A DNA stretch of 64,000 nt from DTGL01 sp038895395 (GTDB lineage: Archaea; Iainarchaeota; Iainarchaeia; Iainarchaeales; DTGL01). Location of the stretch: contig JAWANJ010000001.1 of assembly GCA_038895395.1 (NCBI GenBank), positions 5,992-69,991 of the forward strand. Reading direction: 5' to 3'. The notes under the pieces are model-generated. The model saw only the letters and a program-made list of their open reading frames with translations. It was not told the origin of the DNA and did no database searches. The position numbers and the translations under genes were made by a program. Numbering within the stretch: position 1 is the stretch's first letter; the number at the start of each line of letters is the position of its first letter. Of this stretch, positions 1-8,602 are shown in pieces.

Positions 1-528
1 TAGCATTGCATTTGCGTGGTTTTTAACAGCTACAGCTGCCATTTGTTCTTCGGTTGTGCCAAACTCATTCATATGCGCTCTTGCTAAAAGCGCATACAAA
101 CTTGGAAAAGTAGCACCGTGAAAGAGCTCAATCTCTTGGTCTCCTGCGCCACCTAAAGCAAAGCTAACTCCTTCTGTGCTAAGCTCAGTCATCTTTTCAA
201 CACCACCAACAGCAACAATATCATGGACACCACTTTTTATTGCGAGATAAGCAGTCCTTAATGCAACACCACCAGAAGCACACGCTGCTTCGACTCTTGT
301 ACTAGGTATTGGATTTAAACCAAGCTGGTCTGCTATCAAAGCACCTATGTGCTCCTGCCCTATGAATCTCCCTGATGCCATACAACCGCCATAAATAGCT
401 TCAATTTTTTCTCCTTGAAGGCCTGAGCTGCTTATTGCCTTTATTGCTGCATCTAGTATAAGTTCCCTAAACGATAGATCCCAGTGTTCATCAAATTTTG
501 TAACACCGGCCCCAACTATTACCACCAT
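1..528 (-). CDS. Thiolase (acetyl-CoA C-acetyltransferase, SCP-x-like archaeal type), 3' end outside the window
   Basis: The first 176 codons of a thiolase are present; the C-terminus lies beyond the left edge. The protein opens MVVIVGAGVTKFDEHWD and carries the nucleophile motif VEAACASGG, with Cys in the usual place for condensing thiolases. The family forms acetoacetyl-CoA from two acetyl-CoA, the first step of the mevalonate route. The start lies 9 nt beyond the HMG-CoA synthase stop, whose TAG overlaps the Shine-Dalgarno TAGGTG. Archaeal HMG-CoA synthase, thiolase and a DUF35 zinc/OB protein usually sit together and work as a complex, so a DUF35 gene just to the left is expected but not visible here. 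Confidence 0.88.
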   Translation of the reverse strand, partial: MVVIVGAGVTKFDEHWDLSFRELILDAAIKAISSSGLQGEKIEAIYGGCMASGRFIGQEHIGALIADQLGLNPIPSTRVEAACASGGVALRTAYLAIKSGVHDIVAVGGVEKMTELSTEGVSFALGGAGDQEIELFHGATFPSLYALLARAHMNEFGTTEEQMAAVAVKNHANAML

Positions 529-537
529 TTTATTCAC

Positions 538-1569
538 CTACAAACTTTTTATCTTTCGTCTGTGTTTAAGATATATCGCATAGTCAATATACTCTTTTTC
601 TTTTATCATCTCAAGCACAGGTATTTTTGCTCTACGCTCAGAGATAGCATCAGTGGTGTTTATAACAAAAGCATCACTGCCAGCACCACTTCCATAGCTA
701 ACAGCAAGTATTTTTTGACCTGGCTTTGCAATATCAAGAATGCTTGCTAAGCCTATCATGGTAGCACCGCTGTATGTATTTCCTATGTAAGGTGTTAGCA
801 AACCTTGTTCTATTTTTTTTGAATCTATTCCAAGAATGCTAGCAACCTTTAAAGGAAATTTTCCATTTGGCTGATGAAAAACAGCATAGTCAAAATCGGA
901 TGCTTTATAACCAGTATCTTCAAGGATCATCTTGGCTGCACCCAAAACATGTTTGAAGTAAGCCTCTGCTGTAAATCTGCCTGTATGCTCAGGAAAATCT
1001 GCTTTTGGTCTACGCCAAAAATCAGGCATGTCACTTGTGTAGCTGCAGGTTGCCTCAATTTCGGCAATGACCTCATCTTTGTTATCGCCTATGAAAAAGG
1101 CACCAGCACCACTTGCAGCTGTAAATTCTAAAGCATCGTTTGGTTTGCTTTGGGCTGTGTCAGAACCTATGGCTAAGCCAACATCAATCATCTTTGCTTT
1201 TTTTAATGCATAGCATATTTGCATACCAGCAGTACCTGCTTTACAAGCAAACTCAAGGTCAACAGCAAAGTATCTGTTTGTTGTACCTATGGCATCACCT
1301 ACGATGCTAGAAGTTGGGTTAACTGCGTAGGGGTGACTTTCAGAACCAACATAAATTGCATTAATTCTTTTTGGATCTATAGAGAAGTCTTCTATGCCAC
1401 GTCTTGCTGCCTCAACTGCTAAAGTGCATGCATCTTCGTCTATAGCAGCGACAGCTTTTTCATAAACACCAATCCCACCAGAACTCTTTTGCCATACTCG
1501 CTCGATTTCGCTAACTTTTATTCTTAATTTAGGTATATATGCGCCATACCCAATAATTCCAACGACCAT
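538..1569 (-). CDS. Hydroxymethylglutaryl-CoA synthase
   Basis: Condenses acetyl-CoA with acetoacetyl-CoA to HMG-CoA, feeding isoprenoid ether lipids. The 343-aa protein opens MVVGIIGYGAYIPKLRI, as archaeal HMG-CoA synthases do. The nucleophilic Cys109 lies in EFACKAGTAG, the general base is probably Glu77 in VGSESHPYAV, and His232 lies in VFHQPNGKFP. An in-frame GTG three codons upstream would give MLE, but that GTG is part of the Shine-Dalgarno AAGGTG, so I start at the ATG one base after the HMGR stop. It is the middle gene of HMGR-HMGS-thiolase, which suggests coordinated expression and channelling from thiolase to HMGS. Confidence 0.95.
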   Translation of the reverse strand: MVVGIIGYGAYIPKLRIKVSEIERVWQKSSGGIGVYEKAVAAIDEDACTLAVEAARRGIEDFSIDPKRINAIYVGSESHPYAVNPTSSIVGDAIGTTNRYFAVDLEFACKAGTAGMQICYALKKAKMIDVGLAIGSDTAQSKPNDALEFTAASGAGAFFIGDNKDEVIAEIEATCSYTSDMPDFWRRPKADFPEHTGRFTAEAYFKHVLGAAKMILEDTGYKASDFDYAVFHQPNGKFPLKVASILGIDSKKIEQGLLTPYIGNTYSGATMIGLASILDIAKPGQKILAVSYGSGAGSDAFVINTTDAISERRAKIPVLEMIKEKEYIDYAIYLKHRRKIKSL

Positions 1570-1570
1570 C

Positions 1571-2836
1571 TCAAGCACCTTGCTTAATTTTTTTCAGGAT
1601 TTCTCTTGCAAATGCCTCATTTATTTGGTTATTTTCAATCATGGCCATGGCGACCTTTTCTATTTCGTCTCCTGTTGCACCAGCTTGAATTGCTATGTTT
1701 TTGGCATGAAGTCGCATATGACCATATTGGATTCCTGTTGTTGCGAGAGCGTAGAGTGCAGCAAAATTTTGAGCTAAACCAACAGCACCCATAACTTCTG
1801 CAAGTTCTTTTGCACTTTTTACCCCCAATATCTTTAAGCACAATTTTGCCATTGGATTTACCCTTGTTGAGCCACCCACTATACCAACTTGAATAGGTAT
1901 TTCAATTTCGCCAACCAAGTTGCCTTGTTTATCTTTCCAGTATTTTGTTAGTGGTTTATATTTACCCGACAGGCTAGCATAGCTATGAGCTCCGGCTTCT
2001 AAAGCTCTGAAATCATTTCCAGTAGCTATTGCTACAGCGTCAATGCCATTCATTATACCCTTGTTGTGTGTTGTTGCCCTAAAGCGATCAGCACAAGCAA
2101 ATTTCCAAGCTTTTATTATATCTTCCACCACTCCCTTAGAGGAATCTTTTTCTAGCTCTACCTTGGAAAAAACAGCCCTTGCTTTAACCAGTCTATAGAT
2201 GGCAAGATTTGATATTATTTTAATGCCTGTCTTACATTTACAAATCTGTTCTATGTAAGGTGCTACACGCTCACACATTGTATTTATAGCATTTGCACCC
2301 ATCGCATCTTTGACATCAACTAGCAAATGCAAAACCATGAATTCCTTAAATCTCCTGATTTCTATATCTTTTGCACCACCGCCATAAGAAACAAGTATCT
2401 TATCTGTTGAATTTGCAATTTCCAATATCTTTTCTTTGTTCTGTTTTATTAACCTGGTAACCTTTTGCTGTTTGCTGCCCTTTGCAAAGATTTGTACTTG
2501 TCCAATCATGATTTGCTCTGTTGCTTTAGATTCAAAACCTCCTAAAAACCTAGCAAACTTTGCACCCTTGCTTGCTGCAGCAACAACACTTGTTTCTTCT
2601 ATGGCCATTGGCACAAGATAGTCCTTTCCGTTTATTAGAAAATGGGTTGCAATGCCCAATGGCAAACCAAAAATGCCGACAACATTTTCAATCATCTTGT
2701 CTGCTATTTGAAAGCTAATAGGTTTAAGTTCTTTAAGCAATGTGACCTCTTCTTCTGAAAGCCCACACACATATTTTAATATTTGAAGCCTTTCTTCAAA
2801 AGTTTTATTATAAAAACCACTTATTTTAGAACCCAT
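1571..2836 (-). CDS. hmgA: HMG-CoA reductase, class II
   Basis: Reduces HMG-CoA to mevalonate, the committed step of isoprenoid synthesis. The 421-aa soluble protein has the class II signatures ENVVGIFGLPLG, VPMAIEETSVVAAAS and DAMGANAINT (177-186), where class I enzymes have DAMGMN. Probable catalytic residues are Glu81, Lys259 (HNKGIMNG), Asp275 (ATGNDFRALEAG) and His373 (GHMRLHAKNIA). Many archaea use class I; class II is common in bacteria and in Archaeoglobus and Thermoplasma relatives, so transfer is likely somewhere in its history. First gene of the three-gene mevalonate run; an AT-rich box near 2877-2890 may be its promoter. Confidence 0.95.
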   Translation of the reverse strand: MGSKISGFYNKTFEERLQILKYVCGLSEEEVTLLKELKPISFQIADKMIENVVGIFGLPLGIATHFLINGKDYLVPMAIEETSVVAAASKGAKFARFLGGFESKATEQIMIGQVQIFAKGSKQQKVTRLIKQNKEKILEIANSTDKILVSYGGGAKDIEIRRFKEFMVLHLLVDVKDAMGANAINTMCERVAPYIEQICKCKTGIKIISNLAIYRLVKARAVFSKVELEKDSSKGVVEDIIKAWKFACADRFRATTHNKGIMNGIDAVAIATGNDFRALEAGAHSYASLSGKYKPLTKYWKDKQGNLVGEIEIPIQVGIVGGSTRVNPMAKLCLKILGVKSAKELAEVMGAVGLAQNFAALYALATTGIQYGHMRLHAKNIAIQAGATGDEIEKVAMAMIENNQINEAFAREILKKIKQGA

Positions 2837-3017
2837 TAGAACACACCTTGCAATAAATGTGAACCTACGAAAGAAATTAAAATAGTTCGATTTTTGGCTA
2901 TTGCAATTTCGTCAAAAAGCGATTTTATGAATATGTCTCGAGGGTGGCAAAAATTGTTTTTAATTTTCACGCGGGGGGGTTTTAAGATAGGTTTTTATAG
3001 TAAAGGAGTAAATTTAA

Positions 3018-3035
3018 ATGGTAAAGGAGTACTAG
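3018..3035 (+). other. Possible five-codon leader ORF (MVKEY) with duplicated Shine-Dalgarno
   Basis: In the 255-nt spacer between the divergent HMGR gene and the next plus-strand gene, a perfect AAAGGAG (3002-3008) lies 9 nt before ATG GTA AAG GAG TAC TAG. The coding part repeats the same GTAAAGGAGTA string, so the Shine-Dalgarno occurs twice, 21 nt apart. It may be a leader peptide, the remnant of a gene start, or chance. No TATA box is well placed for it. Confidence 0.2.
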
Positions 3036-3091
3036 CTAAATTTTATTGAATTATTATGGTGTTTTAGTTTTTAATTAAGATTACATTATTT

Positions 3092-3826
3092 ATGGTGCAT
3101 GTGATGCCAAAAATCATAGGCAACAAACCCAAGTTTTATGAAAAAGCTAGGGCTTGGTATAAAAAACAAGGCAAGATAGATGTGCCTGGCTTTAAAAGGA
3201 TTGAAATCAAAAACAATAAGAACAGTCTTTTAGTGGTTTTTAATGGCAAGCGTTATGAGCTTAGGAAGTTTGGTCAAGGTTACGCCAACATATTAAGAAA
3301 AAAACCAATATATACATTTGTATCTGAACAAGGACGCATTTTAGTTGTTACAGAGTTTCTCCATAAAACACTCACAAAAGAACTTGTTCTTGAAATTGAC
3401 GCATACCATGCTGATTTACTTGCTGGGGACGTTGGTTTTAGAAGATTGTTGCATACAAACGTAAACATAATACTAGATCTTGAGATAGCGTACGATAGTT
3501 ACTTCTACTGGTGTCAGGGCGTTAACAAAAAACATTTAACAGGGCAAGCACCTGAATGGCTTAAAGGCAAAGGGTTTGGTTTGTTTGTAGAGTCTCTAAG
3601 ACAAATTAGGCTAGCAAAGCTTGGTGTTAGTAAATGGTTTGCTTCAATAATACCTGAAAAAGAAAGTTTGGAATTTGCTGAGCTTAGAGGTTTTCGTAAG
3701 CCAACTTTGGAAGAGATACTTTTGCTAGCGAAAGCAACATTGCGAAAGGAGCCTGACAAACGTACAATAAGACAAATGTTGAAAATCTATCATGTGAAAG
3801 ACATTCCACCAATAAAAGGCAAATGA
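3092..3826 (+). CDS. Unrecognised basic protein, 244 aa
   Basis: I do not recognise the family. The protein is soluble, rich in Lys and Arg, and has no signal peptide or membrane segment. It opens with a basic stretch (MPKIIGNKPKFYEKARAW), continues through a region that looks beta-rich (residues 40-90) and ends in helical segments. Two starts are possible, ATG 3092 and ATG 3104 (MPKIIG); an AT-rich TTTTTAATTA box about 20 nt upstream favours a leaderless message from 3092. The next gene follows after 19 nt with its own Shine-Dalgarno, so this gene and thyX may be co-transcribed. Confidence 0.7.
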   Translation: MVHVMPKIIGNKPKFYEKARAWYKKQGKIDVPGFKRIEIKNNKNSLLVVFNGKRYELRKFGQGYANILRKKPIYTFVSEQGRILVVTEFLHKTLTKELVLEIDAYHADLLAGDVGFRRLLHTNVNIILDLEIAYDSYFYWCQGVNKKHLTGQAPEWLKGKGFGLFVESLRQIRLAKLGVSKWFASIIPEKESLEFAELRGFRKPTLEEILLLAKATLRKEPDKRTIRQMLKIYHVKDIPPIKGK

Positions 3827-3845
3827 TTTTTTGAGGTGTTTTGGT

Positions 3846-5351
3846 ATGTTTTATTCTGATGATGATAAAAAAATTTTGGAAAATTTTGTAACAAACCTTG
3901 ACAAGAATATTTATATCGTACACAATCTGCCGCCAGAGGTTGTTTCAGTGCTATTTGCTTATGTTAGCAGATCTCCAGAGAGCTTTAGGACAAATCTTTT
4001 GAAATTGGTTAAAGAAGGAAACTTAGATTTGCATACTGGAGAAAAAAGCAAGGAGGTTGTTTTAGAAAAAGCAATAAAAAAAGCCTCCGATTTTCAAAGG
4101 AAATGGGTTGTTGGCTTTGGCCATTTTAGCATAGCTGAGCATGCAGTAGTTCATATTGCAATAGAAAACATAAGCATACTTGCTACCAAGATATTGGAAG
4201 ACAATAGGCTTGCAAGTTATACGGAAAAAAGCACAAGATATCAAAAATTTGATAGAAACACTTATTACAAACCAAAAAAAATAATTGAGTCGAAATATGG
4301 CAAAAACTATGAGGAAACCCTAAACGGTTTATTCGATTTTTATGTTGAGAGTTTCCCTGTTGTTGAAAACTATTTCAAAGAGAAATATCCTAAAAAGGAA
4401 GAGATGAGCGAGCAATATTATGCTTCTTATATAAAGTCAAAAGCTTGTGATGTTCTTAGATACTTGCTTCCAACTGCAACGCTCACTAATTTAGGTGCAA
4501 CTTTCAATGCAAGATCTCTTGCTCACGCTATAGAAAAATTATTGTCGCATCCACTAGAAGAAGCTCAGCAAATTGGACAAGATATAAAAGCCGAGGCTAC
4601 GAAAATTATGCCAACACTTGGTGGTTTTGCTGAGAAAAGCACATACATTCAAGAAACTACAAGAGGGCTTCAAGAGTTGGCCAAAAGTGAGATTTCAATG
4701 AAATCAGGTAAAAGGTCTTTAAAAAAACACAATGAAAACAAGGTAAAATTGGTTAACTATACATTGGATGCTGAAGAAAGACTTATAGCTGCAATTATGT
4801 ATAAGTTTGTTGATCTACCTTATCAAAAAGTTTTGGAAAAAGTTAAGAAGATGGACAACAAAAAGAAAAAGATTGTTTTTGAAGAATTTTTTAAAAGGAT
4901 CTCTAACAAAGATGCGCCGTTAAGGGAGCTTGAACATTCATTCTACACTTTTGAGATCACAGTTGATTATGGTGCATATAGAGATCTGCAAAGACACAGG
5001 ATGTGTACTCAAACAACACAAATGTTAACAACCAAGCATGGTTTTTGCATTCCAGAAGAGATGAAAAATTTAGGGCTTGAGAAGGAGTTTGTTGATCACA
5101 TGAAAAAGGCCAATGAATTATACTTTTCATTGGTTGATGAGTTCCCATATGAAGCTCAATATTGCGTACCGCTTGCATTTAGAAACCGGACAATCTTTAC
5201 AATGAACGCTAGAGAGCTATACCACATAATAAGGCTTAGGTCTGGCAAGGCAGGCCATAAAAGCTACAGAAAAGTTGCTCAGCAGATGTACTTTGAACTA
5301 CAAAAAGCACAGCCATTGATTGCGAAATACTTTGCGGTTGATTTGAGCTAA
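3846..5351 (+). CDS. thyX: Flavin-dependent thymidylate synthase with two ThyX-like domains
   Basis: ThyX makes dTMP from dUMP with FAD, NADPH and methylene-tetrahydrofolate. Canonical ThyX is about 220-250 aa; this 501-aa protein has two ThyX-like halves. The first holds FGHFSIAEHA (91-100) and EDNRLASYTEKSTRYQ (118-133), matching the ASxNExSTR part of the signature but with Asp-Asn-Arg in place of Arg-His-Arg. The second holds LEHSFYTFEI and LQRHRMCTQTTQ with an intact RHR at 383-385 but without the Ser/Arg part. The start is ATG 3846 behind GAGGTG (3833-3838); an upstream in-frame TTG lies next to that site. Two-domain ThyX proteins occur in reduced archaea and bacteria; activity here is inferred. 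Confidence 0.85.
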   Translation: MFYSDDDKKILENFVTNLDKNIYIVHNLPPEVVSVLFAYVSRSPESFRTNLLKLVKEGNLDLHTGEKSKEVVLEKAIKKASDFQRKWVVGFGHFSIAEHAVVHIAIENISILATKILEDNRLASYTEKSTRYQKFDRNTYYKPKKIIESKYGKNYEETLNGLFDFYVESFPVVENYFKEKYPKKEEMSEQYYASYIKSKACDVLRYLLPTATLTNLGATFNARSLAHAIEKLLSHPLEEAQQIGQDIKAEATKIMPTLGGFAEKSTYIQETTRGLQELAKSEISMKSGKRSLKKHNENKVKLVNYTLDAEERLIAAIMYKFVDLPYQKVLEKVKKMDNKKKKIVFEEFFKRISNKDAPLRELEHSFYTFEITVDYGAYRDLQRHRMCTQTTQMLTTKHGFCIPEEMKNLGLEKEFVDHMKKANELYFSLVDEFPYEAQYCVPLAFRNRTIFTMNARELYHIIRLRSGKAGHKSYRKVAQQMYFELQKAQPLIAKYFAVDLS

Positions 5352-5361
5352 CTTATTTAAC

Positions 5362-7629
5362 TTATTTTCTTGCTAACAAATCCGCGTAGTACTGTTTACA
5401 TTCCAATCTCCAGTTCACTGTAAGAACTATTTTTATTCCATCACCCGTGTAAGCCACATTTATATCCTTATCAGATAGTTTATCACACATTGATGCTCCA
5501 GTTCCGCTATAGAAACCATAGTTAGCATAGCATTGTGGCACTTCGTAGATAAAGTAATACTCTTTTGTAGAGGTATATTTTGCCATATTTTCTTCGGTGA
5601 ATTTTTTCAGGGCTTCACACAATGGAAGGATATTTTTTGCAGTGTTGGGATCGTAACCGTAGTAAGTTAAAATCCTGCTCAAGCAATATTGCTTAACCGT
5701 CAAATCAGTGGTGTCAGTAAGGCAGCTTTGCACCTTCGCTTCTATGTTTACGTCCTTTGGTGTGACTGTTGGAGATGGCGTTATCGTATAGTAGCCAAAT
5801 GAAGGATAGCATGATGTTTTATCGCATTTCTTGCCTATGCAGACGTTAAGGTATATTGTGCCATAGTCGCTCAGGTTGCTTTCAACATCTGCTGAGACTT
5901 TCTTTATTTCCCCGGGTTTTATTTCATAGAAGCCAATGTTTTTGTCGAAAATGATATTTTTCCTATAGTAGTCTGAATAGCCCTTTATTGTCAGGTCTCC
6001 AGAATAATCTTTTGTAGCATATTTGTTATTTAACCTAAAACTTATGTTGTTTTTGTCGCAAGTCAAGTTGTCTATATAAAAGTAGTTGTACGAATAGCTA
6101 GTGCTACAATAACCATATTTGACACATTCATCTTCAATGCAAACCTCAAGGGACTCGGAGCCAAAAAGCGTGGTGTTTGGGTTAAACTCAAAGCGTTTCT
6201 CTTTGTATGATTTTAATGAAACATACCCCAGGTCCTTTTCTACTAAAGTTTCACCTGAAAAGCCATCTTTGAGTTTTGCCTTCAAAGTGCCTTGCATTTC
6301 CGAGTATGGATACAGCACAAAGGAAACATTTTCATCGCTGCAGCTTGCAGAATATATAGTAAATGTGTAAGTGTAGGGGGAGATATAACAACCGTAGCTC
6401 CTGCCCTTTTGGCATTTGTCGCCTACGCACAACTGGACTTCTTTTGAGCCTTCAGACAAATTTTTATCTGGAACAATCTTAAAGTCCCTGGATTCAAATG
6501 CTTTTAGGCTTATTTCACCAAGGTTCTTCTCAAGTTCGATATTTGAGTCAGCCCCATTTGAAGAGTACTCATCATAGTATAGCCAACTAGAGTATCTTAA
6601 AAGAGTTAGCTTTGCCTGCCCTCTTAGATCTTCTAAGGCGGTTAGCTTTATGGAGATCTGTTTTTTGCTGCAGTTTGCATCTATTAAAAAGGGTACTGGG
6701 GGCTTCAAATCTTGCTCATTAACTTTGCCAAACTCTATTTTTTTCAGTTCAAACTTTAATGACATCTCCATCGGCTTTTTTAGACCTTTCATCTTTATAG
6801 AAAAGTTGGAATCCATTAAAGCTAAAATCCCGTGCTCTTTGTCGAGGCAAACCTCGGCGTTAAACTTTATTTCCTCATAAATTGAATCCTTCTCATAGTT
6901 GACATCTGAAAGTAAAGAAAAACCAGTAGGAAACTTTGGCTGTTCCTGTGTTAATGAATTGCTGCTATTTGCTGCTGCCAAATATGCGCTACTGCTAAGC
7001 AGCGGGACATTTATATCCTTGCCACTGTAAGAAATTGCGTAGCATCTTGTATTCCTTTCAGCTATTTTTTTCTCATTGATAAAAGAGATATTATAATCTG
7101 TCTTTTTTGTCAAATCTGTGCTTTGGGCCATCTTCGATGGGTCAAATGCTGAGTAATAATCTTCCTTGCCAATTTGGCATTCCCATGTACTTTCTTTTGT
7201 TGGGCTGTGTGTTCCATTAATTGATGCATATCTTGTCTTTTGGCAGGTGATTGATTTGTCGTTTATCAGATAAACTTCAGTTTCAGTTTCGATACTGAGA
7301 AAACTCACAATCAAACTGGTTTTATTTTGTGATCTTGAGAGGTGAGTTTGTGTTATATCAAAACTATAATTAAGGGCCATGCCAGGGCCATATCCTAAAT
7401 ATCCTAAACTACTAAAGATGTTTTGGTTTTGCATTGAAAGAGACATTATATAATCTGCTTTGTAGGGCGGCGCATCAAGACCTTTTTGTGAAAGCGCTTT
7501 GTATTCTTCTTCAACGCTCATTGGTTTTGGAAGTATAATTTCTCTTAGCTCAGGGATAAGAAATAATGCAGAAATAGCTGCTGCTGAGATAATTATTAAA
7601 ACAACCAAAACAATTAATTCTACCCTCAT
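5362..7629 (-). CDS. Large membrane-anchored or secreted protein with three cysteine-bounded repeats
   Basis: No family recognised. The 755-aa protein starts with a basic residue and a long hydrophobic segment (residues 3-27), an uncleaved anchor or signal. The rest looks extracellular: many potential N-glycosylation sequons, many Tyr and Ser, and paired Cys. Three repeats of about 80-95 residues lie near 320-414, 430-508 and 524-607. Each begins Cys-x-x-x-x-(I/V)-S, has a central K-(N/D)-(L/I)-G-x-(I/V/Y)-S/E-L/I-K motif and ends C(V/I)xxxC, which suggests beta-sandwich modules. A Cys-rich tail follows a TPSPTVTPKD linker. The ATG is chosen because the upstream in-frame GTG is the Shine-Dalgarno GGGTGG itself. 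Probably a cell-surface protein. Confidence 0.8.
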   Translation of the reverse strand: MRVELIVLVVLIIISAAAISALFLIPELREIILPKPMSVEEEYKALSQKGLDAPPYKADYIMSLSMQNQNIFSSLGYLGYGPGMALNYSFDITQTHLSRSQNKTSLIVSFLSIETETEVYLINDKSITCQKTRYASINGTHSPTKESTWECQIGKEDYYSAFDPSKMAQSTDLTKKTDYNISFINEKKIAERNTRCYAISYSGKDINVPLLSSSAYLAAANSSNSLTQEQPKFPTGFSLLSDVNYEKDSIYEEIKFNAEVCLDKEHGILALMDSNFSIKMKGLKKPMEMSLKFELKKIEFGKVNEQDLKPPVPFLIDANCSKKQISIKLTALEDLRGQAKLTLLRYSSWLYYDEYSSNGADSNIELEKNLGEISLKAFESRDFKIVPDKNLSEGSKEVQLCVGDKCQKGRSYGCYISPYTYTFTIYSASCSDENVSFVLYPYSEMQGTLKAKLKDGFSGETLVEKDLGYVSLKSYKEKRFEFNPNTTLFGSESLEVCIEDECVKYGYCSTSYSYNYFYIDNLTCDKNNISFRLNNKYATKDYSGDLTIKGYSDYYRKNIIFDKNIGFYEIKPGEIKKVSADVESNLSDYGTIYLNVCIGKKCDKTSCYPSFGYYTITPSPTVTPKDVNIEAKVQSCLTDTTDLTVKQYCLSRILTYYGYDPNTAKNILPLCEALKKFTEENMAKYTSTKEYYFIYEVPQCYANYGFYSGTGASMCDKLSDKDINVAYTGDGIKIVLTVNWRLECKQYYADLLARK

Positions 7630-7686
7630 AAAATCCACCCGCTATTTTTTTTACATTGGATTAAAACACATAATTTAATTGTAAAC

Positions 7687-7697
7687 TTATATAAAAA
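7687..7697 (+). promoter_or_regulatory. TATA-like box in the divergent spacer before the MinD-like gene
   Basis: CTTATATAAAA lies in the 154-nt spacer between the divergent repeat-protein and MinD-like genes. It would start transcription near 7715-7725, leaving a short leader that carries the Shine-Dalgarno GGTG (7774-7777). The box is nearly symmetrical, so it could also serve the minus-strand gene. Confidence 0.4.
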
Positions 7698-7783
7698 AGT
7701 TTCAATGATTGGTGCTCTCACAAGCTGTAATCAAAAGGAATAAAAAGCAAACAACACATAAATAAATAGTAACGGTGACTTTT

Positions 7784-8566
7784 ATGGGGGAGATTGTCTC
7801 TATTATTTCTGGTAAGGGTGGGGTTGGCAAAACAACTGTTGCATTGAACCTCGCATCTGCTTTTAACAAGAAGGGCTACAATACTCTTGTTTTTGATGGA
7901 AACGTTACAAGCCCAACAGGTGCACTTTATTTGGGATATTTGCCTGCCGAAAAAACAATAAATAATGTACTAAAAGGAGAACTTGAGCTTGGCGGCGCAA
8001 TCTTAACGCATGACTCTGGTGTTAAGCTTTTGACATGTAGCTTGGGCCTAGCAGATCTTAAAAGTGACTATAGAAGAGCCTTTGGACTATTAAGGGAGTT
8101 AAAAAGAAACTATGATATTATATTTATAGATGCCGGTGCTGGCCTAGATGAAGAAGCTCAAATGGCTATAGAAGCAAGCGACTATGTTATTGTAGTCACA
8201 AATCCTGAGCTTCCTGCAACTATAGATGCATTAAGGGCTGTGAGATTAGCAAGGGCTTTTAACAAGAAGGTTCTTGGGGTTATTGTCAATAAGGTAAACT
8301 ATGGACGCCCACAGTTACCTGTTGCAGAAGTTGGTAGCATTGCAGAAGCTCCAGTGATTGGTAGCGTAGTTGAAGATGATGCAGTACAAGAGGCTTTCGC
8401 ATATAATCAACCTGTTGTACATATGAGGCCATATGCTAGAGCTAGTGCTGACTTTATGAACATAGCCGCAAAGATCTTAGGAGAAAAAGAAAGCCACAAA
8501 AGCAGGGTATTGATAGATAGAATTTCTTTCTGGCTCCATAAGATTGGGTTAAAATACTTGCCATAG
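7784..8566 (+). CDS. minD: MinD/ParA-family ATPase
   Basis: A deviant Walker A ATPase of the MinD group: SGKGGVGKTT at 9-18 with the signature lysine, DAGAGLDEEAQ as switch II and VVTNPELPATIDALRA as in MinD proteins. The switch I/A' region reads DGNVTSPTG instead of the usual DxDxxxx. The C-terminus (ISFWLHKIGLKYLP) looks like an amphipathic membrane-targeting helix. Archaeal MinD homologues help place surface machines and polar proteins; no MinC or MinE is nearby. The start is ATG 7784 with GGTG upstream; the in-frame GTG at 7775 is that Shine-Dalgarno. 260 aa. Confidence 0.9.
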   Translation: MGEIVSIISGKGGVGKTTVALNLASAFNKKGYNTLVFDGNVTSPTGALYLGYLPAEKTINNVLKGELELGGAILTHDSGVKLLTCSLGLADLKSDYRRAFGLLRELKRNYDIIFIDAGAGLDEEAQMAIEASDYVIVVTNPELPATIDALRAVRLARAFNKKVLGVIVNKVNYGRPQLPVAEVGSIAEAPVIGSVVEDDAVQEAFAYNQPVVHMRPYARASADFMNIAAKILGEKESHKSRVLIDRISFWLHKIGLKYLP

Positions 8567-8602
8567 CAAAAAAGCATATTTATTCATTTTAGGAGGGATT
8601 TT

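Noticed and set aside
2971..2979. G7 run as a regulatory or phase-variable tract
   Set aside because: It lies between promoters with no coding frame depending on its length, and nothing else marks it.
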